Shown here: one piece after another, positions 24,543-35,118 of the stretch | Position numbering within the stretch: position 1 is the first letter of the stretch | Layout: each line of letters starts with the position of its first letter | Source of the DNA: Sorghum bicolor | Lineage: Eukaryota > Streptophyta > Magnoliopsida > Poales > Poaceae | Length of the DNA: 64,000 nt | NCBI RefSeq assembly: GCF_000003195.3 | Contig: NC_012879.2 | Location: 23,611,367 to 23,675,366 of the forward strand | Direction: 5' to 3' | Translations under genes and position numbers: made by a program | Notes under the pieces: model-generated | What the model saw: the letters and a program-made list of their open reading frames with translations, nothing else | Told to the model about the DNA's origin: nothing | The model's database searches: none

Positions 24543-25063
24543 ACTAGTCCCCAAGCACCATGTATTATGATTTAACACGTGGTCTTGAGCTTCTTCGACC
24601 AGTGAGGCTTGACGTCTTCAATAAGCAGGAAAGTCGCTCAAACAGTTGCAACGGTATTTTGACCAACTCAAAAGACAGTTGATCAACATTGACATCGAAA
24701 AAGCAGGTTGTTCGAAGAATGCATGGTGCTCTAAACTAAAAAAGATTTCTTTCCTGGTGAAGTGTGCCCACTTTACTTTTCTGAAAAGTATAGACCTCAA
24801 AAAAGCAAGCATATTCACCGCAAGGTGAAGTGTGCCCACTTAGTCCCCGAGCCTGGTAGTAGGTGACGTAGGCACGTGGTGCCAGGGTCAAAAAAGTCTT
24901 CATAGAAATTTCAAAACTGTGATGCATCGCCAGATGCATCGTACCGATGTAGTCCCTGAGCTTGCTGGAAGGCGAAGTATGAGCCTTGTAGCAAGGTCTA
25001 AAAATTGAAGTTACCAGTCCCCAAGCATATTACGAACATCTGCAAATAGACTAATCGACCAGT

Positions 25064-25350
25064 CCCCGAACTCTTCAAATTTGTGGGCCGGTCAACCAGT
25101 CCCCAAGCATACAGTGCTCGGTGGTCGGTACAGTCCCCGAAACCTCAAATTGGTGGGCTGGTCGACCAGTCCCCAAGCATACGGTGCTCGGTGGTCGGTA
25201 TAGTCCTCAAAATTTCGAACTGGTAGACTGGCCAACTAGTCCCCGAGCATACAGTGCTCGGTGGTCGGTACAGTCCCCAAAATTTTGAACTGGTAGACTG
25301 GTCGACCAGTCCCCGAGCATACAGTGCTCCGTGGTCGGTACAGTCCCCAG
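25064..25350. repeat. 70-bp tandem repeat, about four copies
   Basis: The CCCC of the core CCAGTCCCC(A/G)AGCATAC recurs at 25101, 25171, 25241 and 25311, exactly 70 bp apart, with a partial unit at about 25064. Each unit also holds GTGCTCGGTGGTCGGTACAG. It lies about 300-700 bp upstream of the plus-strand gene of B and between that gene and the 3' LTR. Single CAGTCCCC(A/G)AG motifs are scattered from 24543 on. Confidence 0.85.
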
Positions 25351-25639
25351 GTACGTTACGCATAATCCTCCACCAATTGTATTTGTCTTTTGGAAAAAGT
25401 ATCTTGCCACATTAATATGTGATGTGACAAGGCACCCTGACGTATTGTCAGACGGTTGCATGAAAAGGTGCGCCGGGTAATTGTGCAGCCACTCTTTGCG
25501 TGGTTCAAGAAAAGGAAACCATCAATTATACAAAAAAACCCACCGTATGAACTGCCGATGATTATTGAAAACCGAAACGCCGCATCCACCGCAGGGCCCG
25601 CCCACTTCCCAAGAATGCAGGAAGTGGAAGGGGTGGAGC

Positions 25640-25775
25640 CGTTGCCTATAAAGACTCAACACCACGCCCATAATCTTTACCCTGCCTTTGCCTTCAAACC
25701 TTCTGTTCTCGCCATTCCTGCCTTCTGCAACCTCCATCTTTAATCGTCCAGCTCGAGGTTGTTGCTACAGCATCA
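25640..25775 (+). promoter_or_regulatory. Promoter and leader of the opposite-strand gene of B
   Basis: CCTATAAAGACTC near 25646 is a good TATA box. A pyrimidine-rich leader without ATG follows up to the ATG at 25776. This supports a separate promoter for the spliced gene. Confidence 0.65.
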
Positions 25776-28700
25776 ATGGCGAAGAGTGACTTGAAGAAAA
25801 GGGCTGATCTGATGGCGAAGGAGTGGAAGAAATCCCGGAGTAGCACGAGGTCCCTCAACGACCTCGTCGGAATGGGTCTGCTGCATAACAAAGAGCTCGG
25901 CGGCTGGAGGGCGCCGGAAGGGGAAAGCTACCCCGACCCCCGTGCCGGTGAGATTGTTGTTTCCGAAGATTTCTTCAAGAGGGGTTTTGGGATTCCTGTC
26001 CATCCTTTCCTCTAGGGCCTTCTTCTTTACTATGAGATCGGGATCTGCAATCTGCACCCGAACTCAATTCTTCTTATCTCCACCTTTATTCATTTGTGCG
26101 AGGCCTATGTTGGGATAGAGCCGCACTTCGATTTTTTTCGCTACCTTTTTTGTCTGAGGAAGAAAGGAGCAGTTGGAGGCTCCGAGATTGCAGGTGGAGT
26201 ATACCTCAATCTGCGTGATGGGATGAAAAACCGGTACCTCAACTGCCCATGGAACACTTCTCTCACCGAATGGTACAAGAAGTGGTTCTATATCAGGGAA
26301 GAGCCGGGCAGCTCCACGTTCTGTGACGTGGGCTACATCCCCGAGAAGAGGGTTAGCTGGACGGACCGCCCGAAATTCACTGGTCAAGTGGCAGTGTTGG
26401 TGCAAAAGCTGATCTGCAAACACAAAGGGCTAATACCCGATTTAAACGTTAGGGCGTGCCAGCCGATTTGACCTTACTATCGGCAAAGGTGGTAACTCGA
26501 ATACTTTGGTCCCGACAACAGCGATGCGCCCGGATGTCACGGCCAAGAGGTATTCACGCGGAACTTGAGAACACGCCGAGCTTAAGTCGATGAATTCCTA
26601 AGAACTCGTAATGAAAAGGAAAAAGTATGACGAAGTCGTCGAAAAGGTAGATGCTTCGAATATGAATAAAAACGTGTGTTTGATTGATTGATTGATTTTT
26701 CATTACAAGGCCCTAGGGTCTACATTTATACCCTGCTCAAAGAGCTACAACCAGACACGATTAGAATTCGAATTCCAAATTTAAACAGAATCCGTGTACA
26801 AAACGATCTAAATAACTAAGGAAAACATAAAACTATCCTCACGTGACAAATCAGAACATCCCCACCAGCTGATCGGCAACTTCCAGGTTCCCCCTCCGTA
26901 TCATCGGCAGACTCCTTTGTCATAGCCATCGGCACAAATACATCGTCACCTATGGACTTAGTCACATTCAACCATCCTGCCATCGGCACAAATCTTCATC
27001 AGCAACTCACCCTGTAGATCAAGCACCACCGTCTTATCTTGCCGATCTACACTTTACTGATCATGGACACGCGCCCAAAAACGGTGTCAACAGGCAGACC
27101 TAATGAAACTGATCGACTGGTCCCGCTTAGACGGGCCAGGAGTGGTCGGTAACTTTATTGTGCGTCGAGTGATGCCCTGCCAGAGGAGGGTACACTCAGC
27201 ATACGAATACGCGGGGAGCCAGGACCCGACCAGAATGAGCCCTGATGGTCTGGAGAAGGTGGAGGTACAGCAGCTAATGAACGAGTTGTTCAACTTTACA
27301 GACGACAACTTCGTTAGAAGCAGTGATCGGATGGACGCCTTCAAGCTGGAGCGACCAGCTCCTAAGGTAAATAAACAATGTTACTGACTAGTATTACTTT
27401 TTGAGTACTTGTCCTCCTAGTTGATGACTTGTCTTTGGTTCTACTATAGATTGGAGACGTTGACCGGTGCGCAGTGTACGTGTCACTGGCACCTGGTATG
27501 GAAAACCCTGCGGGGATGGACCCGCCAGAAGGCGATGCTGCTTGGTGTCCTCAATACACCAGCAGTGAGGAGGAGCAGAACCGTCCCGCCCCGATCACCG
27601 AGGACAGGGTGGCGGGGAAAAGGCCGATGTCGGTGGATCCATCTCCGGCGGAAGCGCTGTCGGCAGAAACCAGCCAAGCTCCGAAGCGCTGTCGACTCAT
27701 TAGGATCGCCGACGACGACGAGGAGGAGGCTGCTCCCTCTTTGGTTTGAAGACCGCACAGCCGTCCGGACGTTACGTCGGCCACTGCTGATCGGATGCCA
27801 AGCGACCTTCTTGCCCCACACGCCGAGCCGACGCGTGTTGGAGAGACAGGGGCAGCGGCGGCGACTGGTAGGACCAGGAGAAGGTTCTTCACAGCGACGC
27901 ACAGACGCTCCGATCTGTAAGTTGTTCAATCTCACTTTTACGCTTCCTCCTATTTTTGTTTTGTTGTTGCTACTTTTGACATTAGTTAAATGTCGCATTT
28001 TTTGTTAGCGCAGCGTCGGACGTCGACCCTGACAACATTGCTGGCCAGAGGACGGCCGAGCCTGTGGTTGTCATTGAAGATGCCACGCCGCAGACCACCT
28101 AGGAGCATGCCGAGGAGCAGCCCACGGAGGTGACCGTGGCTGAGACTGCCGAGGAGTACCCAGCTCCGGCGACGACCAGAGCGAGTACTCCTACGAGGGA
28201 TGGAGAGGCTGCGAGGACGCCCCCCCAAGCAGGGTTGCGGAGGAGGAAGACAGAGCTCTGACTTCCCCGTCTGCTGAAGAAGGGAGGGTCCCAACCCCAC
28301 CCCGAGCAGGGGAATCTTCACCAAAGGACTCCCCTGGCCTGGACCAGGGTCTAGTGATGCCTGCGACCACGACTGGGGGTAGTGCGGAGGGCGAGGAGAC
28401 CCGAACGGCCTCCGACGACGAAGTGGAGGAAATCCAAGGTCATCCCCAAGATGGTCGCCAGCACGTTTACGTGTGGTGCCAACGCGGGGACCATTTCATT
28501 AGTCATGAAGAACTCGCGGAGACGGAGGAGGCCGCGAGGGTGGAGCGCACAGCGAAGCGGCTTGTTGACGAGGTTAAGGTATGTGGTCTTTTGCGCTGCT
28601 CGAAATTTATATGCATTGTCTCTGGCTGCAATATATGTGCTTCCTGTAGGGTGCAATGAAAACGGTGAAGTATCGGAAGAGGTGCTTCGACCAAATTGAA

Positions 28701-29692
28701 GGAATCGTGGCCGAGAATAAGACCCTGGCCGCGGAAGTGGACCGTCTTCGGTCGGAGGCCAAGGAAAAGACGGCCGAGATGGGTGCTCAGGAAGAGCGCC
28801 TGCTCGATCTCAATCGGCGGTTGGCTGACAAAGATCGGGAAAGGAAAGGTTAGTCGTGTATTCCGAGCAGTTTATATAACCACGTAGTCATTTTTATTGA
28901 CCAGGAATAGTTCCTGCAGACTTGGAGGAGGAGGTTGCGCGCCTCCGACAAGAAAAGGAGAAGCTCGACCAGGAGCGTGCCAGCGCACTGGAGGCCGGGC
29001 GCCGAGCTGGTGAGGAATTAAGCAACAAGAATCGGGAGTTGACTGGTAAGGACCGTGTTACCCTCTTCTTTGATTACTCAACGTTCCTTGTCTTCTGTGT
29101 GCACTGACTTCCTGCTTGGTTCACAGTGCTCAAAGTAAATACCAAGAAGCACCTCGACAAGCTGATCAAGGATCGGGACTCCTGGAAGGCGAACTACATC
29201 AAGCTTTAGAAAGGAGTGGCCCCGGTTCTTGATTTGATTAGCCCCGAGCTCCCTAAAGACCAGCCCCGCGCACCGAAGCTGACTCCGGTCGAGAAGGCGC
29301 AACGGGCGTGGGACTGGCTCCAGCAATTCGTCAAGGACACCGGGGAATTCGCCGGTGCGCATGTCCTCAGCATGGTGCGCGCCCACTATCCTCTGGTCGA
29401 CCTGTCCCGACTGGAGAGGGGGTACCCCAAGGAGGTTGGTCCGCAGGAGGCAGACGACCTTCGTGTTGGCCTGCTTGATCTATCGTCGACAGTGATCGGC
29501 GACATCAACCTCTGCGGGACAGCAACTCCTCCCGACCAGCCTGGCTCAGATAGGTCGGCCAGAGAGTTGTCGGGAGCGTCCATTGCCGGAGATGGGCAGT
29601 CGACGCCTGCAGTCTCGACCAGCCAGGCGTCGGTGGCCCCGACCCCTTCGACTGGGCGGCAAGACCGAGCGGGTGATCAGCCCAAGCAGTAG
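25776..29692 (+). pseudogene. Opposite-strand spliced gene of element B: 'putative gypsy type transposon' family
   Basis: Six exons join in phase: 25776-27366 (split by a solo LTR), 27450-27915, 28009-28578, 28650-28848, 28920-29045 and 29127-29692. Exon 1 carries the Transposase_28-like domain of plant gypsy-associated proteins (GLLLYYEIGICNLHPNSI, FIHLCEAYVGIEPHFDFFRY, then NCPWNTSLTEWYKKWFYIRE). Exons 2-3 are acidic and low complexity. Exons 4-6 encode a long coiled coil (LAAEVDRLRSEAKEK, EEEVARLRQEKEKLD) and a conserved C-terminal part. Stops at about 26011, 27747, 28100 and 29207, all reachable from CAG or CGA by C to T change, plus a frameshift in a C-run near 28221, mark it as decayed. 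Function unknown. Confidence 0.82.
26395..27092 (-). mobile_element. Tat-type solo LTR related to element A
   Basis: 698 bp with the TSD GGCAG (26390-26394 and 27093-27097). It is the reverse complement of the element A LTR type, starting TGTTGGTGCAAAAG and ending ACGGTGTCAACA on the plus strand. The exon reading frame of the B gene continues unchanged once the LTR and one TSD copy are removed. Confidence 0.93.
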
Positions 29693-29987
29693 GCCTATAG
29701 AATAGTCTGTAGGGATAGACTAGGACCCACCCAGAGGGGTGTTTATTATAAACTTTGTATATAAAGTTTGTAATAAAGATTGATTTATCATAACCATGGT
29801 TTTGAGCATTGTAATGTTGTCTGAGTGATGTATCACTGATTCGGGTTAATAATCCTTAAGGATCTTGGTCCTGGAAGGAGATTGTTGCACTTGTCGAAAG
29901 TTCTGCATGTAAAAAAGTATATGGTGAAAAAGAAAAGATTTTATTATTGCTAATCATAAGAAATTTACAAATGCAAAGTACTGGAAC
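29693..29987. other. 3' untranslated region between two convergent units of B
   Basis: After the stop at 29690-29692 a possible poly(A) signal AATAAAGATTG is at about 29772-29782. The integrase frame on the minus strand ends at 29988, so the two transcription units of B converge here. Confidence 0.55.
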
Positions 29988-31126
29988 TTATGGATAGAAA
30001 CGGCGCAGTTTGTCTATGTGCCAAGAATTAGGCAGGCGTGTTCCGTCTGGGTGCGCCAGTCTGTAAGATGTAGGGCGTGTGACTTCGGCGACCACAAAGG
30101 GTCCTTCCCAAGGTGTGGATAACTTGTGCGTTCCTTCTTGGCTTGTTTTCCACTTGAGTACCAGATCACCGACCACGAAGGAACGGTCTTTGACATTCCT
30201 GTTGTGATACCGCCTAATGGCCTCAAGATACTTTGCTGTTCGAAGGCATGAGAGTAGGCACTTTTCTTCCATGCAGTTGATTTTGAGCTCCCTGGCGATG
30301 TCAGCCGAAAACTGGTTGAAATTTTTGACTCTTGGAGATCCAAAGGTTACGTCGGACAGGAGCACTGCTTCGGTGCCGTAAACCATGAAGTAGGGTGATA
30401 CACCGTATTGCGACTAGCCTGTGTTCGGAGTCCCCAGACCACAGCCGGTAACTCTTTCATCCATCGTCCTGGTGCTCTGTCATTCTCGGTGTACAGCCTT
30501 TTCTTTAGAGCATCGATAATCATTCCATTTGCTCGCTCTACTTGACCGTTGGCCCGTGGGTGAGCTACTGACACATACTTTATGACTATGCCCCTGTCAT
30601 CACAGAAATCCCAGAATGTAGTGCCAGTGAACTGAGTGCCCAGGTCAGTGATTATGCTATTGGGGATCCCGAATGTGTGTATGATTTGATTGAGGAATTC
30701 CACAGCCTTTTCGGAGGTTGCCTTGACCAGTGGCATGTACTCAATCCACATTGAGAATTTGTCGATTAGTACGAAGACGAACTTGAAGTTGCCGGGGGCC
30801 GGCTTAAATAGCCCGATCATGTCGAGACCCCAGCAGGCAAAAGGCCAGGACGACGGAATAGTTTGAATTTCGTGAGCGGGCACGTGGGTCCTCTTGGCAA
30901 AGAACTAGCATCCTTCACAATGTCGGACCAGTTTCTCGGCGTCGGCGACCGCAGTTGGCCAGTAAAAACCTGCTCGGAAGGCTTTCCCGACCAGTGTTCT
31001 GGAGGCCGCGTGGTTGCCGCAGGACCCGGCGTGTATGTCGTCTAAAAGCTTGACGCCGTCATCTTGAGATATGCATTTGAGCAACACTTCAGAACTTGCG
31101 TTCTTTCGCAGGAGTTTGCCGTCCAC
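29988..31126 (-). pseudogene. pol: Integrase of element B
   Basis: HHCC zinc-site residues appear in DDIHAGSCGNHAASRTL and HCEGC (about 30905-31050). The DDE residues are Asp in VLIDKFSMWIEY, Asp in IITDLGTQFTG and Glu in NGQVERANGMI, so the triad is complete. A stop lies after HCEGC at about 30905 and a frameshift near 30385 moves the C-terminal part (FVVGDLVLKWK, SWHIDKLRRFYP) to another frame. Confidence 0.88.
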
Positions 31127-32960
31127 CAGTATGCAATTCTTGGACCGTCAAATGAGGCGCTCGTTCTCCGTTTTATCTTGGAAACCCGATCCATCCGATA
31201 TATACCTGATGAAGAGGGCGCGCCAATCACGGCTGCTGGTTGCCGGAGTGGTGTCGTCTATGAGCATTGCCTCATTGGGTTGCTTTTCGACCAGGTCTGT
31301 ATCCACACTTGGCGCGTGGATGTCCTGAACAAAAACGCCTTGTGGAATCTGGCCCCGAGATGATCCTAACTTTGACAGCGCATCTGCTGCCTGGTTCCTA
31401 TCCCGGACCACGTGGATGTATTCTATGCCACAGAAATTGGATTCCCATTTGCGAATTTCTTTACAGTAGAGGTCCATCTTTTCGTGGGTTGTGTCCCATT
31501 CTTTGTTTAGCTGGTTGATGACCAGGGCAGAGTCGCCGTGGACGTAGAGGCGTTTGACTCCCAGTTCGACGGCCAGTCGTATGCCATGTAGGCATGCTTC
31601 GTATTCGGCGACGTTGTTCGACGCCGGAAAGAGGATCCTAAGGACGTAGCGGAGTTTGTCCTTGTTGGGCGACACGAAGAGTATCCCAGCGTCGGTGCCA
31701 TTGATGTTTAGGGACCCGTCGAAGAACATCGACCAGTGGTCGGGAGTGTCCGAAACGGAGGGCTCGTTGAGGTCCGTCCATTCTGCGATGAAGTCGACTA
31801 GGGCCTGAGACTTGACGGTAGTGTGGCTCTGGAAATCCAGGGAGAATGGGCATAATTCCATTGCCCATTTTACAATTCTGCCGTTGGCATCCTTGTTGCG
31901 TAAAATGTCCCCTAGAGGGAAACTGGTGGTTACCAGGACCCGATGACCGTCAAAGTAATGCTTTAGCTTCCATGAAGTTATTAAGATGGCGTAGATGAGC
32001 TTCTGTATCTGAGGGTACCTGGTCTTGGACTCATTTAAGACTTCGCTTATGAAATAAATAGGTCTCTGGACTTTGTATACGTGGCCTGGCTCGTCTCGCT
32101 CGACCACCATTGCCGTGGAGACAACCCTATTGGTTGCTGCTATGTAAAGGAGCAGATCCTCGTTGGGTTGAGGTGCTGTGAGAACGGGTGGTGAGGTGAG
32201 GAAGGTTTTGAGCTGGGCGAACGCAGTGTCGGCTTCCTCTATCCAGGAGAATTTTTCTGATGCCTTTAGAAGTTTGAAGAAGGGGAGGCCTTTTTCTCCC
32301 AGTCTAGAGATAAAGCAGCTGAGAGCAGCCATACAACCGGTGAGTTTTTGAATATCCTTGACATTCTTGGGTGGTCTCATGTCAAGCACTGCTTTTACCT
32401 TTGAGGGATTCGGTCGTATGCCATCGTGGCTGACGACGTTGCCGAGTACTAGACCAGAGGGGACCCCAAAGATACACTTTTTGGGGTTAAGCTTCCACTT
32501 GTATTTATTTAGTGCCTTAAAGGTTCGGTCTAGGTTGTCAATTAGAGTGCTCGCGTCCCTTGTTTTGACGACGACGTCGTCTACATAGGCCTCGACGAGG
32601 TCATCACGAATCTCGTCGTGGAGGCATTGCTGAATAGCCCGTTGATAAGTGGCTCCAGCGTTTTTGAGTCCGAAGGACATGGTCATGTAGCAATACGCGG
32701 CGAAAGGAGTGATAAAAGATGTTTTGATCTGTCGTCTTCCTTTAGTGAGATCTGGTGATAACCAGAGTAGCAATCTAGAAAGGAGAGGAGTTCGCATCCG
32801 GCCATTGAGTCGACCACCTCGTCGATGCGAGGGAGACCAAAAGGATCTTTAGGACAGTGTTTATTGAGATCAGTGTAATCAATGCACATTCTCCATTCAT
32901 TGTTCTTTTTTCTTACAAGAACCGGATTGGCAAGCCAATCGGGATGTGATACACTTCTTT
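31127..32960 (-). pseudogene. pol: Reverse transcriptase, RNase H and second RNase H of element B
   Basis: The polymerase opens near 32960 with HPDWLANPVLVRKKNNEWR and RMCIDYTDLNKHCPKDPFG. A one-base shift near 32735 separates this from GLKNAGATYQRAIQQCLHD and the catalytic AYVDDVVVKT (about 32565-32594). The connection and first RNase H follow. The second RNase H (about 31380-31740) keeps all its motifs: MFFDGSLNINGTDAG, NNVAEYEACLHG, HGDSALVINQL and DRNQAADALSKLG. In contrast to element A its catalytic glutamate is kept. Confidence 0.88.
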
Positions 32961-33173
32961 AATGAATCCGGCTGCTAGAAGCCGTGTTATTTCTGTCCTA
33001 ATAGCCTCCTTTTTGTCACGAGCGAACCGTCGTAGCTTTTGCTTGATGGGTCTTGCGGTCTTCGAGACGTTTAAGGAGTGCTCGATCAGGTTTCATGGGA
33101 CGCCAGGCATGTCTGCGGGTTTCCATGCGAAAACGCTTACGTTGTCCCTTAGAAACCTGACGAGCGCGACTTC

Positions 33174-33800
33174 CTATTTAGGGTCCAGGTTGGCCCCGAT
33201 GAGGGCGGTCTTCACGGGGCTGCCGTCGACCAGCTGTACCTCCTTGTGCTCTTTGCACTTTGAATTTTTCCTCGGAGTCTCTTGCTCGGGTAGTCGAAGT
33301 TGGTCGGGTGGGAGCTGCGCGGCTTGGGCTACGGTTTCTGCCATGCGGATTGAGAGGTCAATTGCCTCGGTGATCTTGAAACTTTCCTCCTCGCAAGTGT
33401 ATGCGGTATAGACATTGCCTCTAACGGTTAGGACGCCCTTCTCTGTTGGCATTTTGAGGACTAGGTATGAGTAGTGTGGAACTGCCATGAACTTTGTCAG
33501 CGATGGTCGGCCCAGTATTGCGTGGTAAGTGCCATCAAAGTCGGCGACCACAAAGTTGACGAACTCTGTTCGAAAGTGATCGGGCGTTCCGAACTGGACA
33601 GGCAGTGTTATCTGTCCGAGGGGTACTGAACTTTGACCTGGCAGGACTCCCCAGAATTGTGCGTCATATGGTTTTAGTTGTGCCGGGGTTATCTTGAGAG
33701 CAGGCAAGCTGTTGCGAAAGAGGATGTCGATGGAGCTTCCCCTGTCAACGAGCACGCGCTCGAATCTGATGCTGTTGATGCAAGGATCCAGGATTAGAGG
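33174..33800 (-). pseudogene. Aspartic protease of element B
   Basis: A retropepsin-like domain with MLVDRGSSIDILF at the active site (about 33717-33755) and AILGRPSLTKFMAVPHYSYL further on. The usual motif is D-G/S/T-G; here the second residue is Arg, which probably abolishes activity. A linker to the polymerase follows with stops near 33096 and 33176. Confidence 0.82.
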
Positions 33801-33866
33801 GAAACGCCCTGGCTCCGGGATGGCGGCCCATTGATCCTTCCTGCTGAAGGAGATCTCCCTGTGCGA

Positions 33867-35118
33867 CTAGGGAGGAAATTTCGGATCGGCGATCAGACCA
33901 TCTGCGCTGTCCACATTGAGGCAGGCTCTCTTCAGGAGCTTTCTTTCTCGCTTAGACTCGATGGAAACTTTGCCTCCGAAGATGGAGTGGACCACGTCGG
34001 TGGGATTGACATATTGGTGACGTGGGTCCCTGTCCTGGTCGTCGTCTTCATCTTCGTGACCGCGCCCGTCCTGCTTCCCGTTTTTCTTGGCAGAATCGTC
34101 TTGAGCAGCCCGCAGCGTGTAGATGCTTTTGAGGACACAACATTCTTCCATCATGTGATTGGACTTGGGGTGGAGTTGGCACGGTCCCTTCAACGTCTTG
34201 TTGTAATCTTCCTGGTAGTCTCGCCGCCCATTGGGGAGCTTGACCGTATTCACCTCGTGGTCGTGGTCGTGAGGGCGCTTGCCCCTGAAATCATCGTGAT
34301 CGTCACGCCGCCTATCCCAACCTTCTCTATGGTCATGGTTGTCAAGGCGACGATGGTTCCTGTTGTCAAAACGACCACGACTGTCGTCCCGTCGAGGAGG
34401 CTGGTCGGGACCTCGCGCATCCTCTCGGATGAGCTTTTCTGCGTCATCGGCGTCGGCGTAGTTTTTTGCCGTGGCAAGGAGCTCTGCCATCATGGCCGGC
34501 CTTTTGCGCAGTAGCTTGTTCCGCAGTACTTCGTGGAAGCGTAGCCCTTTGATGAAAGCAGATATGGCCTCGTCGTGAGAAATTTTCGAGATTTTAAGAC
34601 GCATATCTGAGAATCGTCGGATGTAATCGCGCAGAGGCTCGTTTTTCCTATCCCTGGTCCTCTCGAGGTCGTACTTGTTCCCAGGCTGCTCGCAGGTAGC
34701 GATGAAATTGTCGATAAACGCCTGGCGCAATTCTTCCCAGGAGTCGAAAGAGTCTTCGGGCAGGCCAAGGAGCCACTGATGACCAGCCTGGTCGAGGACA
34801 ACTGGGAAGTAGTTAGCCATGACGTGCTCATCTCCTACTGCTGAACGGACTGCAGTCTCGTAGAGAGTGATCCAGTTTTCTGGGTTTTCCTTGCCGTCGT
34901 ATTTTTTAAGCTTCTCGAGTTTAAAGTTGCGGGGCCATACGACTTGGCAAAGGTGTGAGAAAAACTGTCTCAGGCCGGAGGGGCCGTGCGCGGCATCGTA
35001 CTCGATGCGCCGCAAGTTTTCATGCACCGCTCTTTCCGTGGCACGCCTGTTGATGCGGTCCTGAGCGTCCTTGGGAGGGATGTTGTATCGTAGATCCCTG
35101 TCCTGGTTTACTTCCTGC
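33867..35118 (-). pseudogene. gag: gag of element B, C-terminal part
   Basis: A Retrotrans_gag core with LKKYDGKENPENWITLYETA, FPVVLDQAGHQWLLGLPEDS and LRDYIRRFSDMRLKISKISH (about 34500-34930). An Arg/Asp/His-rich linker follows, then CQLHPKSNHMMEECCVLKS, a CX2-type zinc-knuckle-like site at about 34130-34190. The frame joins the part at 37549 once the solo LTR is removed. Confidence 0.88.

Noticed and set aside
25064..25350. CRISPR-like spacing of the 70-bp repeat
   Set aside because: The whole unit is repeated with no unique spacers, and the sequence is plant nuclear DNA.
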